A program made the translations under genes and the position numbers. A stretch of DNA of 64,000 nucleotides from Pseudeuparius sepicola (Eukaryota; Arthropoda; Insecta; Coleoptera; Anthribidae), in assembly GCA_963920635.1 (NCBI GenBank), contig OY987298.1, positions 56,523,949 to 56,587,948 of the forward strand. Reading direction: 5' to 3'. Below the pieces are notes generated by a model. That model searched no databases, was not told the origin of the DNA, and saw only the letters and a program-made list of their open reading frames with translations. Below, one piece after another: positions 1 to 11,998 of the stretch (positions are counted from its first letter, which is position 1; every line of letters begins with the position of its first letter).

Positions 1-204
1 TGATGTCACTAACTCTATCGTTTTCTATTCTTCAAGCTCTTTTATTTGATACCCATATTAAGGGAGTTGACAAAAAATACATCATCCGCCATCTTGTGGC
101 GACGGCTATTTTGAAAGTATTATGTCAGGAAGTGGTTCTAATTCAGCTTGCAAGATTTGACCTAAACATATATTGCAAGTTAAAAAATAAAAAAAAAACT
201 TGTA

Positions 205-297
205 AAATAGGGCATCGTCTAGGATTTGAACCTATTACCATAAAATAAATAACGCTGCCATAGCCACGCGCTTTTACCCGTTAGACTAATTACACTT
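205..297 (-). tRNA. tRNA-like sequence, probably a pseudogene or SINE head
   Basis: Read on the minus strand, this has a good B-box/T-loop (GGTTCAAATCC), a short T stem, and an upstream A-box-like stretch TAGTCTAACGGG. The two putative acceptor strands do not pair, and the segment between the D and T arms is too long and does not fold into a clean anticodon arm, so a working tRNA is unlikely. It could be a tRNA-derived SINE head or a decayed tRNA. A covariance-model scan would decide. Confidence 0.35.
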
Positions 298-424
298 CTA
301 TGAAGATTGATTTTATGAAATTTTATCTGAAATTGAAATTTGGTGCACAAATAATTAGTAGTTTTCAATTAACTTCTGGTCATTTCTGAGCGGGTACCTC
401 TTTAGAATATCATTTCGAAAATCA

Positions 425-655
425 AAGAACAACGACCGGCAGTTATACCTACCTGGGGTTAACTGGACAAACAGTTTACGCTCGGTTTCTGGTTTCTTAT
501 AAAGGTCACAGCCTGTTGCCTAGCAGCAAAAGGTGTTGGTGCTCAATAAGCAATGGTCGGCAGTGATATCAAGGGCAAACTATTTATTTTTGGTTTTGCA
601 ACGGCCCAGGCCTCTTGCCTAGCAGCGGAAAGAGATACCTTCGGCGCTACAGTAA
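425..655. repeat. Two diverged tandem copies of a ~110-120 bp unit
   Basis: Two successive blocks share ordered landmarks: a CGGCAGT-GATAT or CGGCAGT-TATAC start, a pyrimidine-rich middle, and TTGCCTAGCAGC followed by GGTGTTGGTGCTC or CCTTCGGCGCTA. The copies begin near 425 and 551. I see no coding signal in either. Confidence 0.5.
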
Positions 656-930
656 AATAAAAACAAGAAACGTGTCTCTAGCCCTGGATCTAAAATAAAT
701 AACCAACAAAATTAAAATGTTTTATTTGAATTTAATGCAAACACCTAGACGGTGAAAACAATAAAAACTATTTGGCGCGGTGCAGTGGGCAAAAAAATGA
801 AAAATACATTCGTTTCTAGTAAAAAATTATGAACTTCGTTACAAATAGCACAACGTGAGTGAGAATCGCATATAGGTAATGTAATTTTTATGTATTCTAT
901 TACGAATCGTATGCCGTCAGCGCTCCATTT

Positions 931-1511
931 TGAGACCCCCTGTATATTTTGGGCTTTTCTAGCTTCTTTTGTTCTCTCAATTTCAACCATATATAGTTTT
1001 ATTATAGTTATCACTAAAAACAACCAAGCAGCTAATTTTCATTTTTTTGATTAAATACAATATAATATAATATGATAAATTCACATATATACTTGCATAT
1101 GAAATGCTAAAAATATATTGTGAAAGACAAGTAGCTAATTTTCATTTTCTATTTAATATGGTTGGAATTGCGGGAAGGAAAGGAAGCTAACAAACTCAAA
1201 ATATACAGGATGTCTCAAAAATCCCACCAAGCGATGGCCACTTCCAGTCAATCTGGAAGTCAGAAATGAAAACCTACAATATTTTGTTACTCTCCGTATA
1301 CCTACTCATTACTAATGTTCCGTGTTAAAATTAAACTTTACAATTTTTTTAAAAAAGTATATAATTTTGATATAACTTTAACACCCTGCATATATGTATA
1401 TTAAGTTTGACGCCATATTCGTATTCCTCGGAAAATTCTGCACAAGTCTGGTTTTTTTATCTTTAAAATTACTGAACAAATCGGATTTAGCACGTTAATT
1501 GGAACACCCTC
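931..1511. mobile_element. Composite foldback-type element, copy 1 (partner at 43.25-43.97 kb)
   Basis: A GAGACCCCCTG|TA end lies at 931-944, and a smaller inverted-repeat unit at 1206-1511 starts TA|CAGGATGTCTC and ends GGAACACCCTC|TA. The roughly 250 bp between them, including CTTTTGTTCTCTCAATT, recurs near 43.46-43.69 kb in the same arrangement, followed by the same small unit. Both termini and the TA flanks look like a non-autonomous transposon that uses TA targets. No protein is encoded. Confidence 0.6.
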
Positions 1512-1944
1512 TACCTAGAGACATCCATACAAGAGTAAAACCCTCCCTTATTTCTGTTTTCCAAACCTGCATTTATTATTATTATTATTATTATTGTTTT
1601 TTTAATCTACCCTTATTCTCAATAATTGCATCGATATAAATGTGTCGAACGTTTCTTACAACCGTTTGGAAGTCCCTAAATATGTGAAATTTTCATATAG
1701 GTGTCGAAAATATTAGTTGAAAAAGCACAAAGTTGGACGTTGCTGTTTTTTAGATTCCCAGGAAAGAGTGCTCAAATGAAAACAATAATAATAGTTAAGG
1801 AGGGTGGCAATTTTCTGCGGGATACCAGATAACTTTGCTTCCATTTAGCCACTGGGTACTCTTTCAGGGTATCAAAAAACTACAACAGGTAACTTCGTGC
1901 AGTGTTCGCGTTCGGAATGATGCTGCACCTATATGGAAATCGAT
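1512..1944. other. Unassigned AT-rich sequence with an (ATT)n tract
   Basis: Apart from an (ATT)n microsatellite at about 1572-1595, I see no gene, repeat partner or RNA in this interval. Confidence 0.5.
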
Positions 1945-2140
1945 ACCACCTTTTGAACGGGCTTGCACACAAAGAGAAAATTGCAGATTGCAGCGATGCC
2001 AAGGACGCTAGTTTCGGCGCTAATAAATTGTTCGTTACATAATGTGGTGTTTGTGCATTCCGCCGGCGACACCGGAAGCGTGCGTTGTTTACAATTTGGG
2101 TTCGGGGGTATTATGGCACGAATGGGGGCAAAGCGCATCG
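1945..2140. repeat. SINE-like dispersed repeat, copy A
   Basis: About 190 bp, richer in GC than its surroundings. It shares an ordered set of blocks with 4490-4690: ACACAAAG, CAGCGATGCCAA, CTAATAAATT-TTCGTTA, TTGTGCATTCCG and CGGCGACACCGGAA, then a shared TGTTTAC. The blocks line up colinearly with variable spacing, as expected of an old dispersed repeat. Short open frames on both strands here are side effects. No clear pol III boxes were found. Confidence 0.55.
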
Positions 2141-2195
2141 TACACGTTATTCGATATTATGTGTTATTTTAGGTTACAATGTGTTGCAGCTCACG

Positions 2196-2440
2196 GAGAT
2201 ACAAGCCCTTAAAGGACGCCCCTGAAAATCGTTTTTTTAAATAACTTTTTATTATTGTAACTTTTGAAATTATACAGGGTGTCCCAAAATATGTGGGCAA
2301 TCTCTCGGATTTATGCAGGGGACGTTAAAATACCATGACAAGTTCCTATAACAATTTTCCCCAGAGGGCCCACCTACGGAGATACAAGCCCTTAAAGGAC
2401 GCCCCTGAAAATCGTTTTTTTTTAATAACTTTTAAAATAC
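2196..2440. repeat. 65-bp direct duplication around a CAGGGTG terminus
   Basis: The segment starting CGGAGATACAAGCC and running through GACGCCCCTGAAAATCG and a T-rich tail occurs at 2198-2260 and again at 2366-2440 almost unchanged. Between them is a TA|CAGGGTGTCCC terminus at 2275. This looks like one element end inserted beside, or inside, a copy of its own interior. Confidence 0.65.
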
Positions 2441-4028
2441 TTTGTGTAATTTAATTATTTTTTAATACGATGGACAATAGATAAGACTCCTTAAAAAGGG
2501 CCCATGAAAACAATTTTGGCTTATTTGGTTTGCCGACAACCAAGACATTACATTATTTATGAAACCCACCCGTATAAATGATTTCAAATTTCCCGCCTCA
2601 TTCAAGGTTAAAAATGGCCGCCGAATTATTCCCCCCGGTCGGACGTCCCTTTTGCGCGGTATAGGTTGCTATAGGTATATGCTAGTTATGCTACCGACAA
2701 AGGACAATAATATTAATTTTAAGGCTATTTTGCATGGCACACTTTTTACAGAATTAACTTCGTTATCAGCACGAGTAATCCCAGCCAGTTCTGATAAGTA
2801 TGTTCTAAAACTAACAATCTTCAATCTTAGTTGATTAATATAACGTGCATAATATTAAAAAAAACACAAAGATTGGGGACGAATTAGCTAGTCAATTTCC
2901 TCTTTATTATTTCAAAATAATAACATCTTTGGTAAATTACTAAGTAATTAAAACTGCCACACTCATCAAAGTTGTTATTTTCAACTATCAAGTGTCACAA
3001 TTTCCGTAAACCTCCAGATGCTATAACGTTGGATACATTTCGCTGCACAACCAGTCTACTATAATACTAAAAGTGCTAACGCTAGAATAATTTCCAACAC
3101 TTACAACAATACGATTGGGCCGCGGTCTGAAAAATTGTTGTTTCTTGTAGTACCTGTACCTACAGGAATCCATATGCGAGATGTGCGTCTATTTGAGGTG
3201 AGACAATTCGGGAATCGTTCTGTGTACCTCCTACGAAACTGAAATCTTTGTGACAGCTCCCACGAGTCTTGCCGTAAATGCGGGCATTGTCAAAAATGTT
3301 CACATACCTCGCTCCGAATGCGAGTAACCAACTACTATTTATAAATAACCCGTGCCTGGCAGGAAAGGAGGAGAGCAAAAAATATGAAGATTGTGAATCA
3401 TCGAGTTCCATGCGTTACTTCGGTGTTACTCCCTAAGCAACTCTTTGGCGATATTTTAGTGGGAAAAAATACCCGAAAAAAAAATTATTTAAAAAAATTA
3501 CTTAATAGTTTAAAAACTAAAAGAAAGCGTGTTACAATTTTCTTTTGCTTTTGGTGAGTTCAACATGTAGTTACATTTTTTTATGGAACATCTTGAATGA
3601 CATGTGAAGTCATCTGGAGACATACTTTATAAAGGAGACATACACCTCAGGGTATCTCGCTGCATTTAGAGTTTTTTTATTTTGTATTTCACTTAACTTG
3701 TTAATAATTATTTTGTGCAACCGCCTTTAAAACTGTTGGAAAAAACTCTTTTAATATCCGCTTCAATTGTGGAGATCACAGCAGGTCAACTGCTTGAACA
3801 TTTATATCGTATAACCCTATCGCGCTCACTGCTCATTAATCTGTAAACTGTGTAATCAACTAATTCTGATTCCCGGATTAGGTTATGTCCAAAAGCAAAT
3901 CTGACTCTATAGTTAAAAAATTAAAATATACCTTCAGTTCCACTCTTATTGAATCCAGGGTGTCAACATTCTCAAAATCACTGTTGCCACAATTCAAGTT
4001 AACTTTGTATTGCTGCTCAAACTAGAAG
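2441..4028. other. Unassigned, no gene recognised
   Basis: Two short open frames exist (2559-2834 plus, 91 codons; 3160-3411 minus, 83 codons). Neither has a motif I recognise, a plausible splice context or a partner exon. I treat them as chance. Confidence 0.4.
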
Positions 4029-4030
4029 TA

Positions 4031-4353
4031 CTAAAGTCTATCCAAGTTACAGAGGCAGTGGATCAAAACATTGGCCACCACGTGACTTATGATCTTATTG
4101 GTCTGGCCGTCATAAAATGTCAAGTGTTTACGCGGCGAGCAGAATGCAGGGCCGGCTCTTCCCTCAGTCGAGTTTCCTGCATATTTTAGATCGCACGAAA
4201 GGTAAAAACACAGTTTTTAGAACTTCTAAAAGAATTAGTTCAGAATTACAAGCCACTGGGAATCTCATATTAGTCAGACACTGGTAATCGATCGCAATGC
4301 GGTCATGTGACTTTGTTTATATCTACTGCCGCTGTAACTTGGATAGACTTTAG
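4031..4353. mobile_element. 323-bp MITE with TA target duplication
   Basis: The terminal inverted repeats are about 30 bp: CTAAAGTCTATCCAAGTTAC on the left and its reverse complement on the right, extending into an imperfect GGCAGT. Both sides are flanked by TA (4029-4030 and 4354-4355). TA duplication with short TIRs and no coding capacity fits a Tc1/mariner-mobilised MITE. Confidence 0.75.
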
Positions 4354-4489
4354 TATTAGTGTCGTAATCTTCATTTTCATTACGAATATAGTGGTCTGGG
4401 AACTAGGTGAAAACCCTTTAAAACATAAATCAGTAATACTATACACTATTATTAGAGCTTGGTACTCCAGCCTCGAAGCAAATTGATAC

Positions 4490-4690
4490 TGTCATTCAGA
4501 CGATGTTCGGACACAAAGGCAAGCGTAAATTTCAGCGATGCCAAAGAAGCTAATTTCAACGAACTGCCCTTTGTGCTTCTCCCTGGGCGGTCTAATAAAT
4601 TCTTCGTTATACAACCGGCGCTTGTGCATTCCGACGGCGACACCGGAATGGTGCCCTGTTTACGATATATTATAGAGACATTATTATAAT
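4490..4690. repeat. SINE-like dispersed repeat, copy B
   Basis: Colinear with 1945-2140: CACAAAGGCAAG, TTTCAGCGATGCC, TCTAATAAATTCTTCGTTA, CTTGTGCATTCCG, GGCGACACCGGAA, CCTGTTTACG. It carries an extra ~25 bp in the middle compared with copy A. Non-coding by appearance. Confidence 0.55.
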
Positions 4691-5014
4691 GGGAGACAAT
4701 GCGGGTGTAAATAAATAATGACAATCGAGGTTTTTGAGTCAGGATAATAATTACAGTTATATAGGTACGTATTCTTACAGCTCGTACCACGCTTTACATA
4801 AACTTCATGGAAAGAGCGTTGCTATTTATTATGGACAAATAATAACCTGAGAATAAGCAACGCTCCGAACTCTTCGAACTACATGTGACTCCTTTGAAAT
4901 GTTCCTCTGGTCTGAAATATTCTACCTAAATACCTATATAATATTTGTATCATAGCTTTTACATGGTATCATGTATGAATTTATATATATAGTCACTATT
5001 TGAAATTACATATA
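4691..5014. other. Unassigned AT-rich sequence
   Basis: Nothing recognisable between the SINE-like repeat and the foldback that starts at 5015. Confidence 0.4.
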
Positions 5015-6160
5015 CAGGGTGATTCAGTTATGATGTAAAAAAAATGAATGAAATGAAAAAAAGAATTTAAAAAATTCTCAAATCCACAAAAAAAATCAGA
5101 AGTGTTTTAAAACCTTTAATTAACTGCGCTTACTGCTGGTCGGCTGGCAAATGTCGCGACAAGGCACATAACTCCCGGCGCGTAGTTTCCAGTTGAACAA
5201 CATGTCGTAAATTGACTTATTGTTTAAGCTAAGTGTTTAAATTTTTGGTCAACAGTTTTCTGCTGTGACGATAAATACACATGGTTTAATTTGATTTATT
5301 TATTTATTATTTGTAAACGATCTCACCACGACTTCCTATAATCTGCAGCAACCTTCCCGCTTGCCTCGTATCGGGCGACAAGCAACCCAACTGGCAACTG
5401 GCAACCCGCAAAACGCCGGAGGCGCTGAATATTGCAGGTCATCCCGCAGTGTCGTGCGCTTATTCGGGACAGGCATAGATCTTCCACCACACACACACCG
5501 TTCAATCACCCCACAAAACAAACAACATTATCATCCGAAGCCGACTTCCTACCGGCATTATTTTGTAACGGATTTTTCTATTTCAAAATCCGTTACTCGT
5601 TTTTATATTTTTTTATTAACATAAAGTCATTATTTTCAAATATATATCCATACTTAATAACTAATTTATTTTGCGTACAGTTTCAATTCATTTACAATAT
5701 TGTATTCAATTTTATTACGACTTTTTCAAATTTTAAAACTTAAATTATTTCAAATAATTCAAATTTTGGCGCGTCATATGGTCAATGGCCGCATACTTCC
5801 GCCTAGCCTCGAACCCTGCGCAGATTCAAAATGCGAAAATTCAAGTGTGTGTTTATTTATCAGCAGGTATGTAATTAAAAATCGGTATTATCAATTACTT
5901 GATTTTTCGGTTCTTTTGACATATAATTTTAATATAAACTCTGTCTAGTTTCTTAGATAATTTCATGCTCGAACCCTATTCTAGGTATTCTAGGTAGGTA
6001 TGTACAATCATTTATTCGGAATAATTTTCAACACAATTACAATGAAATGCGTTCGCTCTAGCTATTTGCGTACAACCATTTATTAAACGTCGCCAAAATT
6101 TTTAGTAGGCCTTCCCCACTCTGTGGTTACATTTTTTTACATGATGACTGAATCACCCTG
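5015..6160. mobile_element. TA|CAGGGTG element with inverted termini, 1.15 kb
   Basis: The left end CAGGGTGATTCAGTTATGA and the right end (reverse complement CAGGGTGATTCAGTCATCA) match over about 30 bp. The left flank is TA; the right flank is degenerate (TTA). A related right end with no partner lies at 41.03-41.12 kb. The GC-rich block at 5330-5500 and its overlapping short frames have no recognisable protein motif. Non-autonomous DNA element, superfamily unproven. Confidence 0.7.
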
Positions 6161-6263
6161 TTACGTATTAGGTATACCTAATAATACATTTTCTGCCTTT
6201 ATTAAGTTTAACATACATTATATTACTGGTTTTAAGTAGAAAGGAAATATTCTACTAGATATA

Positions 6264-7334
6264 CAGGGTGATTCAGTTCCGGTGCTCAACATGAGGATCT
6301 CGGATACCGTACCGGATACGAAGTCTGTTAAATGGAGGCAAACTTGCGCCATTGGGCGCCTAACAATATTCCATTTAGAAAGTCAAACTATTTTCATGGG
6401 TTGGTGAGATATTTAAGAAAAACGGAATTTTTGAAAATTAGATTTTAATTTTTCTGTCGCCATTTGCCATAATATTGAAAAATAAATTATACTTTCTCAT
6501 TTCATTTTTTTCTGGATTAAGTCATGGTGTTTTTAGATTTTCGGGGCGACGTTTTGTTTTTGAGGTATCTATAGCTATCATCTTAATTTTTTTAAATACA
6601 GACCTGGATTTTTTATTCCATATTTCGAAATGAATCGTCGTCCTGAGTACAACGATGTATGACACACATATTTTGAAGTTCTTTTTATACTTTAGGTAAA
6701 ATGTATCCCACTATTGTTAATTATTATTATTGTTGTTATTTACCTAAAGTATATACAAAAAAGAATGTCAACATATTATGACAAACATGGAGTTTAATTA
6801 ATCCAGTAGGTGTTAAAATAATGGTCACCTGTTACTTAAAAAAAGGGAAAATGTATAGTCGAGGATGGTATAAATTTTTGTTTTAGTAAATGTACATTTT
6901 GGCGGCCAAAACGAAAAATATATGTATATGTCATACATCGTTGTACCTACTCAGGACAACAATTAAATGGAAATATGCAATAAAAAATCCAGGTTCGTAT
7001 TTAAAAAAATAAGATGATCCCTCTATCTCAAAAACGAAACGTCGCCCCGAAAATAAAAAATACCATGATGTAGTACAGAAAAAGTTGCAAGAAAAAGTAT
7101 AATTTATTTTTCAATATTATCGCAAATGGCGCCAGAAAAAAAATAAAATATAATTTTCAAAAATTCGGTTTATCTTAAATATATCTCAGCAACCCATTAA
7201 AATGTTTTAACTTTCTTAACGGCATATTGTTAGGTGCCTAAATGAAAGGCGCAACTTTGCCTCCATTTGACCGACTTTGTATCTGTTACGGTTTCCGAGA
7301 TCCCCATGTTGAGCACCGGAACTGAATCACCCTG
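6264..7334. mobile_element. Long-palindrome foldback element, 1.07 kb, TA|CAGGGTG family
   Basis: The whole element is a near-palindrome. The left arm begins CAGGGTGATTCAGTTCCGG and the right arm is its reverse complement, with matching interior blocks (GAGGCAAACTTGCGCC, ACAACGATGTATGACA) down to a loop near 6.73-6.77 kb with ATT repeats. TA flanks both ends. No ORF of note; probably mobilised in trans. Confidence 0.8.
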
Positions 7335-8317
7335 TATGTATATATAATTATTAGGTGTATTTTTCGAAGAGCTTATGAAATTTCTGGAAAAATGCAATGT
7401 GTTTTAAAGTAAATTAAAAAACAACCACGAATTGCAAAAATAATTAATAATTTACAAACTTTTCCACGATTACGGAAATTTCTTAATTTTCCCATGTTGT
7501 TTCTCTCCTGGGGAAAATTCTCTGCAGACGTATATTATGTCTCCGCATATGCAATCTTTGTACTTAGGCGCGCAAAACGACACTGAAATAAGGACATTCT
7601 TGTTTTTAAAGGATATATTATGAGTGCCAGATATTCGCCTGGAGGTGAACAATTGTAATAAACTGCATGTATCAGTGGAAACCTCATCAGGGTCAGATAT
7701 CGCATCTAAGCCTCGCAATCAGCGTTCTCGGCGTGTTTACCATATTCTCTAATAAGTTTAATTCGGCTTTTGATTCAAACCTCATTTTAAAGGGTTTTAG
7801 TATTCTGTATAGCCTTAATGGAAGAAATCCTTGAATGATTATGCTTCTTTTACGTTAGTATAGTATCTCAGCTAGAGAATTATAATCCTGTAAAGTTTAT
7901 TATCATTTTATTAAGCTAGGCACCCAAGACCCAAGAAACAATCCAAATATTTCTTTCTGCCCCATCCCCTGTAAGTACACTTTACATACTCGCCAATAGG
8001 CTCGAAAGCGAAAGTCAAATGTACGAGGTGCCCTGTTATTTTGGTTGGTAGCTGCGAAAGTGGTTGCAAGGTACAAAAAAGATTGCTTAGCAACCCTTAC
8101 GCAGCAAGGGCCTTCAAACCATTAATAAAATATATATGTAGGAATGCGAAACTTGCGTCAATTTTAATAGGCTTCACAAAGATCGTTTTACGAACTGGTT
8201 TTGGAAAGAAGAAACAAGAATTATGCGAAAGAAAAATTAAGAGTCAAATAAGAGCCGCCTGACAGACCAAATTTGACAGGCACCTGACTACCCGAAGAGT
8301 GAGACGACGCGACCAGT
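7335..8317. other. Unassigned; one unrecognised 82-codon frame
   Basis: A minus-strand open frame at 7470-7718 contains several cysteines but matches nothing I know and has no evident splice partners. The rest is AT-rich without visible structure. Confidence 0.35.
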
Positions 8318-8352
8318 AATTCGTAGGTCCCGGGTTCAAGTCTCGCACAAAA
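8306..8352 (+). tRNA. tRNA-like B-box fragment
   Basis: GGTCCCGGGTTCAAGTCTCGC is a convincing T-arm/B-box and is followed by T-rich sequence. Upstream GTGAGAC can pair partly with GTCTCGCAC, leaving only ~45 nt, too short for a tRNA. Best read as a truncated tRNA-derived element. Confidence 0.3.
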
Positions 8353-8500
8353 CCCAACTTTTTTAATTTATTTTTATTATCGCTGCATTCCGGAGCCACT
8401 TATATTTATCACTGATTATCATTTTTTGTAATTGAACAAAGGTCATTATGAAGATTATTACTCACAATCTACTCCATAGAGTATTTAGAGTTTTATAGGG

Positions 8501-8790
8501 TAATAATAATAATAATTCTCTCACAATACTCCAAACTAGGAATACCCCAGAAGCATCCACATGCTGGTGCGGGGGAGGGGGGCAATTACTATTATTTTGT
8601 CTTCGTTGCCATTTGCGGCTAGGGCCGACTTTTTTCCCGATAGAACTAGGATGGCATTCGCTCAAGTACTACGGAAAACCCTAGAAAACCGTAGTAATCC
8701 CAGTAAGTGTAGGACAATTAGTAAATGACACGTATATAAAGCTTCCTAGGAGTAATACCGTGAACCCACATTTGTCCAGCGCTCTTGGCC
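8501..8790 (-). repeat. Microsatellite-anchored repeat, long copy 1
   Basis: Starts at an (AAT)n tract (8501-8517), runs through TCTCACAATACTCC, a G-rich GGGGGAGGGGGG block and GTCTTCGTTGCCATTTGC, then a further ~190 bp ending near CTTGGCCAT. The reverse complement of the whole segment is at 27076-27367. Read toward the microsatellite it resembles the 3' tail of a retroposon, but no coding region shows. A 67-codon frame in it is conserved only because the repeat is. Confidence 0.65.
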
Positions 8791-8930
8791 ATAGCGGTGT
8801 TTTTCTTTAAAGACATGTGTATGCGCCTGCCTCGACATTGGTTCGGACCAAGGTCGATCGAAGGCAGAAAAACATGCAGTCTAAAAAGTCAGCGCCGGTA
8901 CGAGCGACGCCACCGCGGACAATATTTATT
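8776..8930. repeat. Dispersed repeat shared with 32395-32548
   Basis: CTTGGCCAT..GTGTTTTT, AAAGACATGT-TATGC, CTGCCTCGA, AAGGTC, AAGGCAGAAAAAC and GTCAGCG occur in the same order in both places. Non-coding by appearance; it abuts the microsatellite-anchored repeat. Confidence 0.55.
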
Positions 8931-9122
8931 TATGATAATTAAAGACGAAGTTGCACAATTTTTTCAGGCTATAATATACAGTTTATTGTCTAGAACGCCA
9001 AACGTGGCAACCTCTGTGCCTGTCAGGAGAATCAGCATTGCAATATTGCCTGTTCTCGTTTCCAATAATTCGTGGACCAAATGCAAATGTTACTTTTCTA
9101 TTGAAATGTCTTGCCTATTATT

Positions 9123-9251
9123 TAATAATAATAAAAATAATAATAATTCTCACCCTCACAATACTCCAAACTAGGAGTACCCCAGAAGCAACCACATGCT
9201 TGTGCGGGGGAGGGGGGCAATTACTATTATTTTGTCTTCGTTGCCATTTGC
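9123..9251 (-). repeat. Microsatellite-anchored repeat, short copy
   Basis: (AAT)n, then TCTCACCCTCACAATACTCC through GCCATTTGC, where similarity to the long copies stops abruptly. The copy at 49117-49235 stops at the same base. Confidence 0.7.
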
Positions 9252-10188
9252 AATAATGTATTGCAACCTTTGAGCTTTGTTATCATATAAATATATTTTT
9301 CGTATATTGACTCCTCCATAGCAAAATGGCATCTGTTTATGTTGCGCACGCTTAAAACTATATCCTTCATCTCTGTCACGTGACACTTTGGTTCAAATAT
9401 GTGTATATGGAACATAGGTAAACGATAAATATTCAGAATTCAATAATGCGGAAATATTCGCGTATATGGCAACGCCGCCGGCGTCATTCCGTATGCCGCT
9501 CAATCAAAACATTAGTAAATATAACAATAGTGTTATTCTTATTTATTATTATATTGTTTTTGTAGTTATCGTGTTGTGTAGTGTAGGCAAATTATCGTGG
9601 ACCATGCGGACAAGGATAATTATTACGTGATGGATCTAAAAATCAGATGTTCACGTCTACCGAAATTCGTAGGATAAAACTGCAAAGGTTTGTATGTTGT
9701 AGAAATAGTAAAGTATTATGAGTTATTAATAAACTGAGAACTTGGGGCTAGGGACCATCTTGAAGGAGTCATAGTGCTTAGAAGTACTACGGAGCTCGAA
9801 TGCCCTACCTAGGCCCAACTTTGCCATAAAAATTGCAGAAAAACGCGACTGAATATTTACGAAAAAACATTTCTTGACTAAATGTGGTTTCAGAGAATTT
9901 TGAAATTTCAATATTTTTTGCAACTTTCACCGCAGAACAAGGTTGTGTCTCGGAACAGTTCAGTGGTATCGCCACGTTACCAAGTTGCCTCTTGAAAACA
10001 CATGTGACGCCAAATTTCGAAGAATGTCTAAAACTCGCTAATTACGTATTATTTTTATAAATAATCGTAAGGTCTTATGCAAGCGCCAAGAAATTGTTTT
10101 AACAAGTTTGTAAAATTTCTCTCTTTTGGCCTCGGAGGTATTTTTAACGACCGAGGCAACGTCCGAAATAAGGTATTATATATATATA
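9252..10188. other. Unassigned
   Basis: No motif, repeat partner or plausible exon seen. Confidence 0.4.
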
Positions 10189-10902
<714 letters not shown>

Positions 10903-10929
10903 TTTTGTTCCAAATCGGTGAAAAATTCA

Positions 10930-11085
10930 GATCCATGGCTTGCCCAAAGACGAATGTAAATTGCAATGACGGTAAGGACGTTAATGTCGACGCTTTATTA
11001 TAGCCCTTAGCCCTCGGCAGGCAAATAAATTGTTTCTTACGTAACGCGCTTCCTAGCTTGTGAGCGACAGCGGACTCGTGAGTTT
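10930..11085. repeat. Possible third, diverged copy of the SINE-like repeat
   Basis: Order of landmarks resembles 1945-2140 and 4490-4690: CCCAAAGACGAATGTAAATT, GGTAAGGACG, AATAAATTGTTTCTTA, GCGACAGCGGACTCG. Similarity is patchy, so this is tentative. Confidence 0.3.
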
Positions 11086-11108
11086 TTATATTATGGTATT
11101 GCCATATT

Positions 11109-11131
11109 GCCAGAGAACAATGTTCTCTGGT
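11109..11131. repeat. Perfect 10-bp-arm hairpin
   Basis: CCAGAGAACA and TGTTCTCTGG separated by one base. Isolated and of unknown significance. Confidence 0.6.
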
Positions 11132-11998
11132 ATTGCTATAGGGATGCTATACACGCTTAGAGGAGAAACTTAGGGGAGGGGCTAAAAAATACAAAGCTGA
11201 TTTTTATTTTGAGGAATTTTCATTAACGAATATTCAAAATGTCTTGTTTAATTCAAACTGGTTTCTTTATGCCACCTGAGATATATTTTGATAGGTTATG
11301 TATTACAATGACCAATTTGATTGTTTTCTAACATTAAAAAAATTGACCAGGCGATAAATATAGTAAATTCTCCACAACTTTTACCAATTAAATATATTTA
11401 ATATATTTCTCCTATTTTACTTTATATTCACGTCAAACAACTTACCGTATCTATAAACTCCGAATTTCGTCATCTGTAATAGTTCTAATAACCAATGTGA
11501 CGTCACAGGCGTTTTGAAGAAAAGTCAAAATTTCAGATTTCAACTTAGAATTATTATAAACAAAAGAAAGCAAAACAAAATTAGATGTTCTCAAAAAAAT
11601 TAATTTCGGCTTAAACGTCATAAAAAGGGCGCGCGTAAATAGCCTCCAAATTAAATCTGTGAAATACAAAAAATCAAAAAATATTTTCTATGGGAAAAAA
11701 TAGTGAGACATACCAATCTGCATTCATTTGAATTCTCGAAACATTTTCATTACCTTGATGTCACTGCTGCAATTATTGGGAAGTGCGCGTGCGTGTCTGT
11801 GGAGCTGCTGTCTTTTGTGCATATTACCGCTGTAGATACTTAATTATCGCAGCTATCGCTGTGTTCCGACAATAGACGCGGTAAAACTGTGGTATGTAGC
11901 GAGTTGTGTGCCTTGCACTTAGCTGTTTTATAGCAGCATCAAATTCGTTGTTTTTTTTTTCAATAAAAATGTTATTCAAAGCTGTTTTGCCATTTATA
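11132..11998. other. Unassigned
   Basis: Short open frames at 11451-11669 (minus) and 11824-12066 (minus) show no recognisable domain. Confidence 0.4.

Noticed and set aside
7470..7718. Possible host exon with several cysteines
   Set aside because: No recognisable domain, no partner exons and no conserved splice context that I can support.
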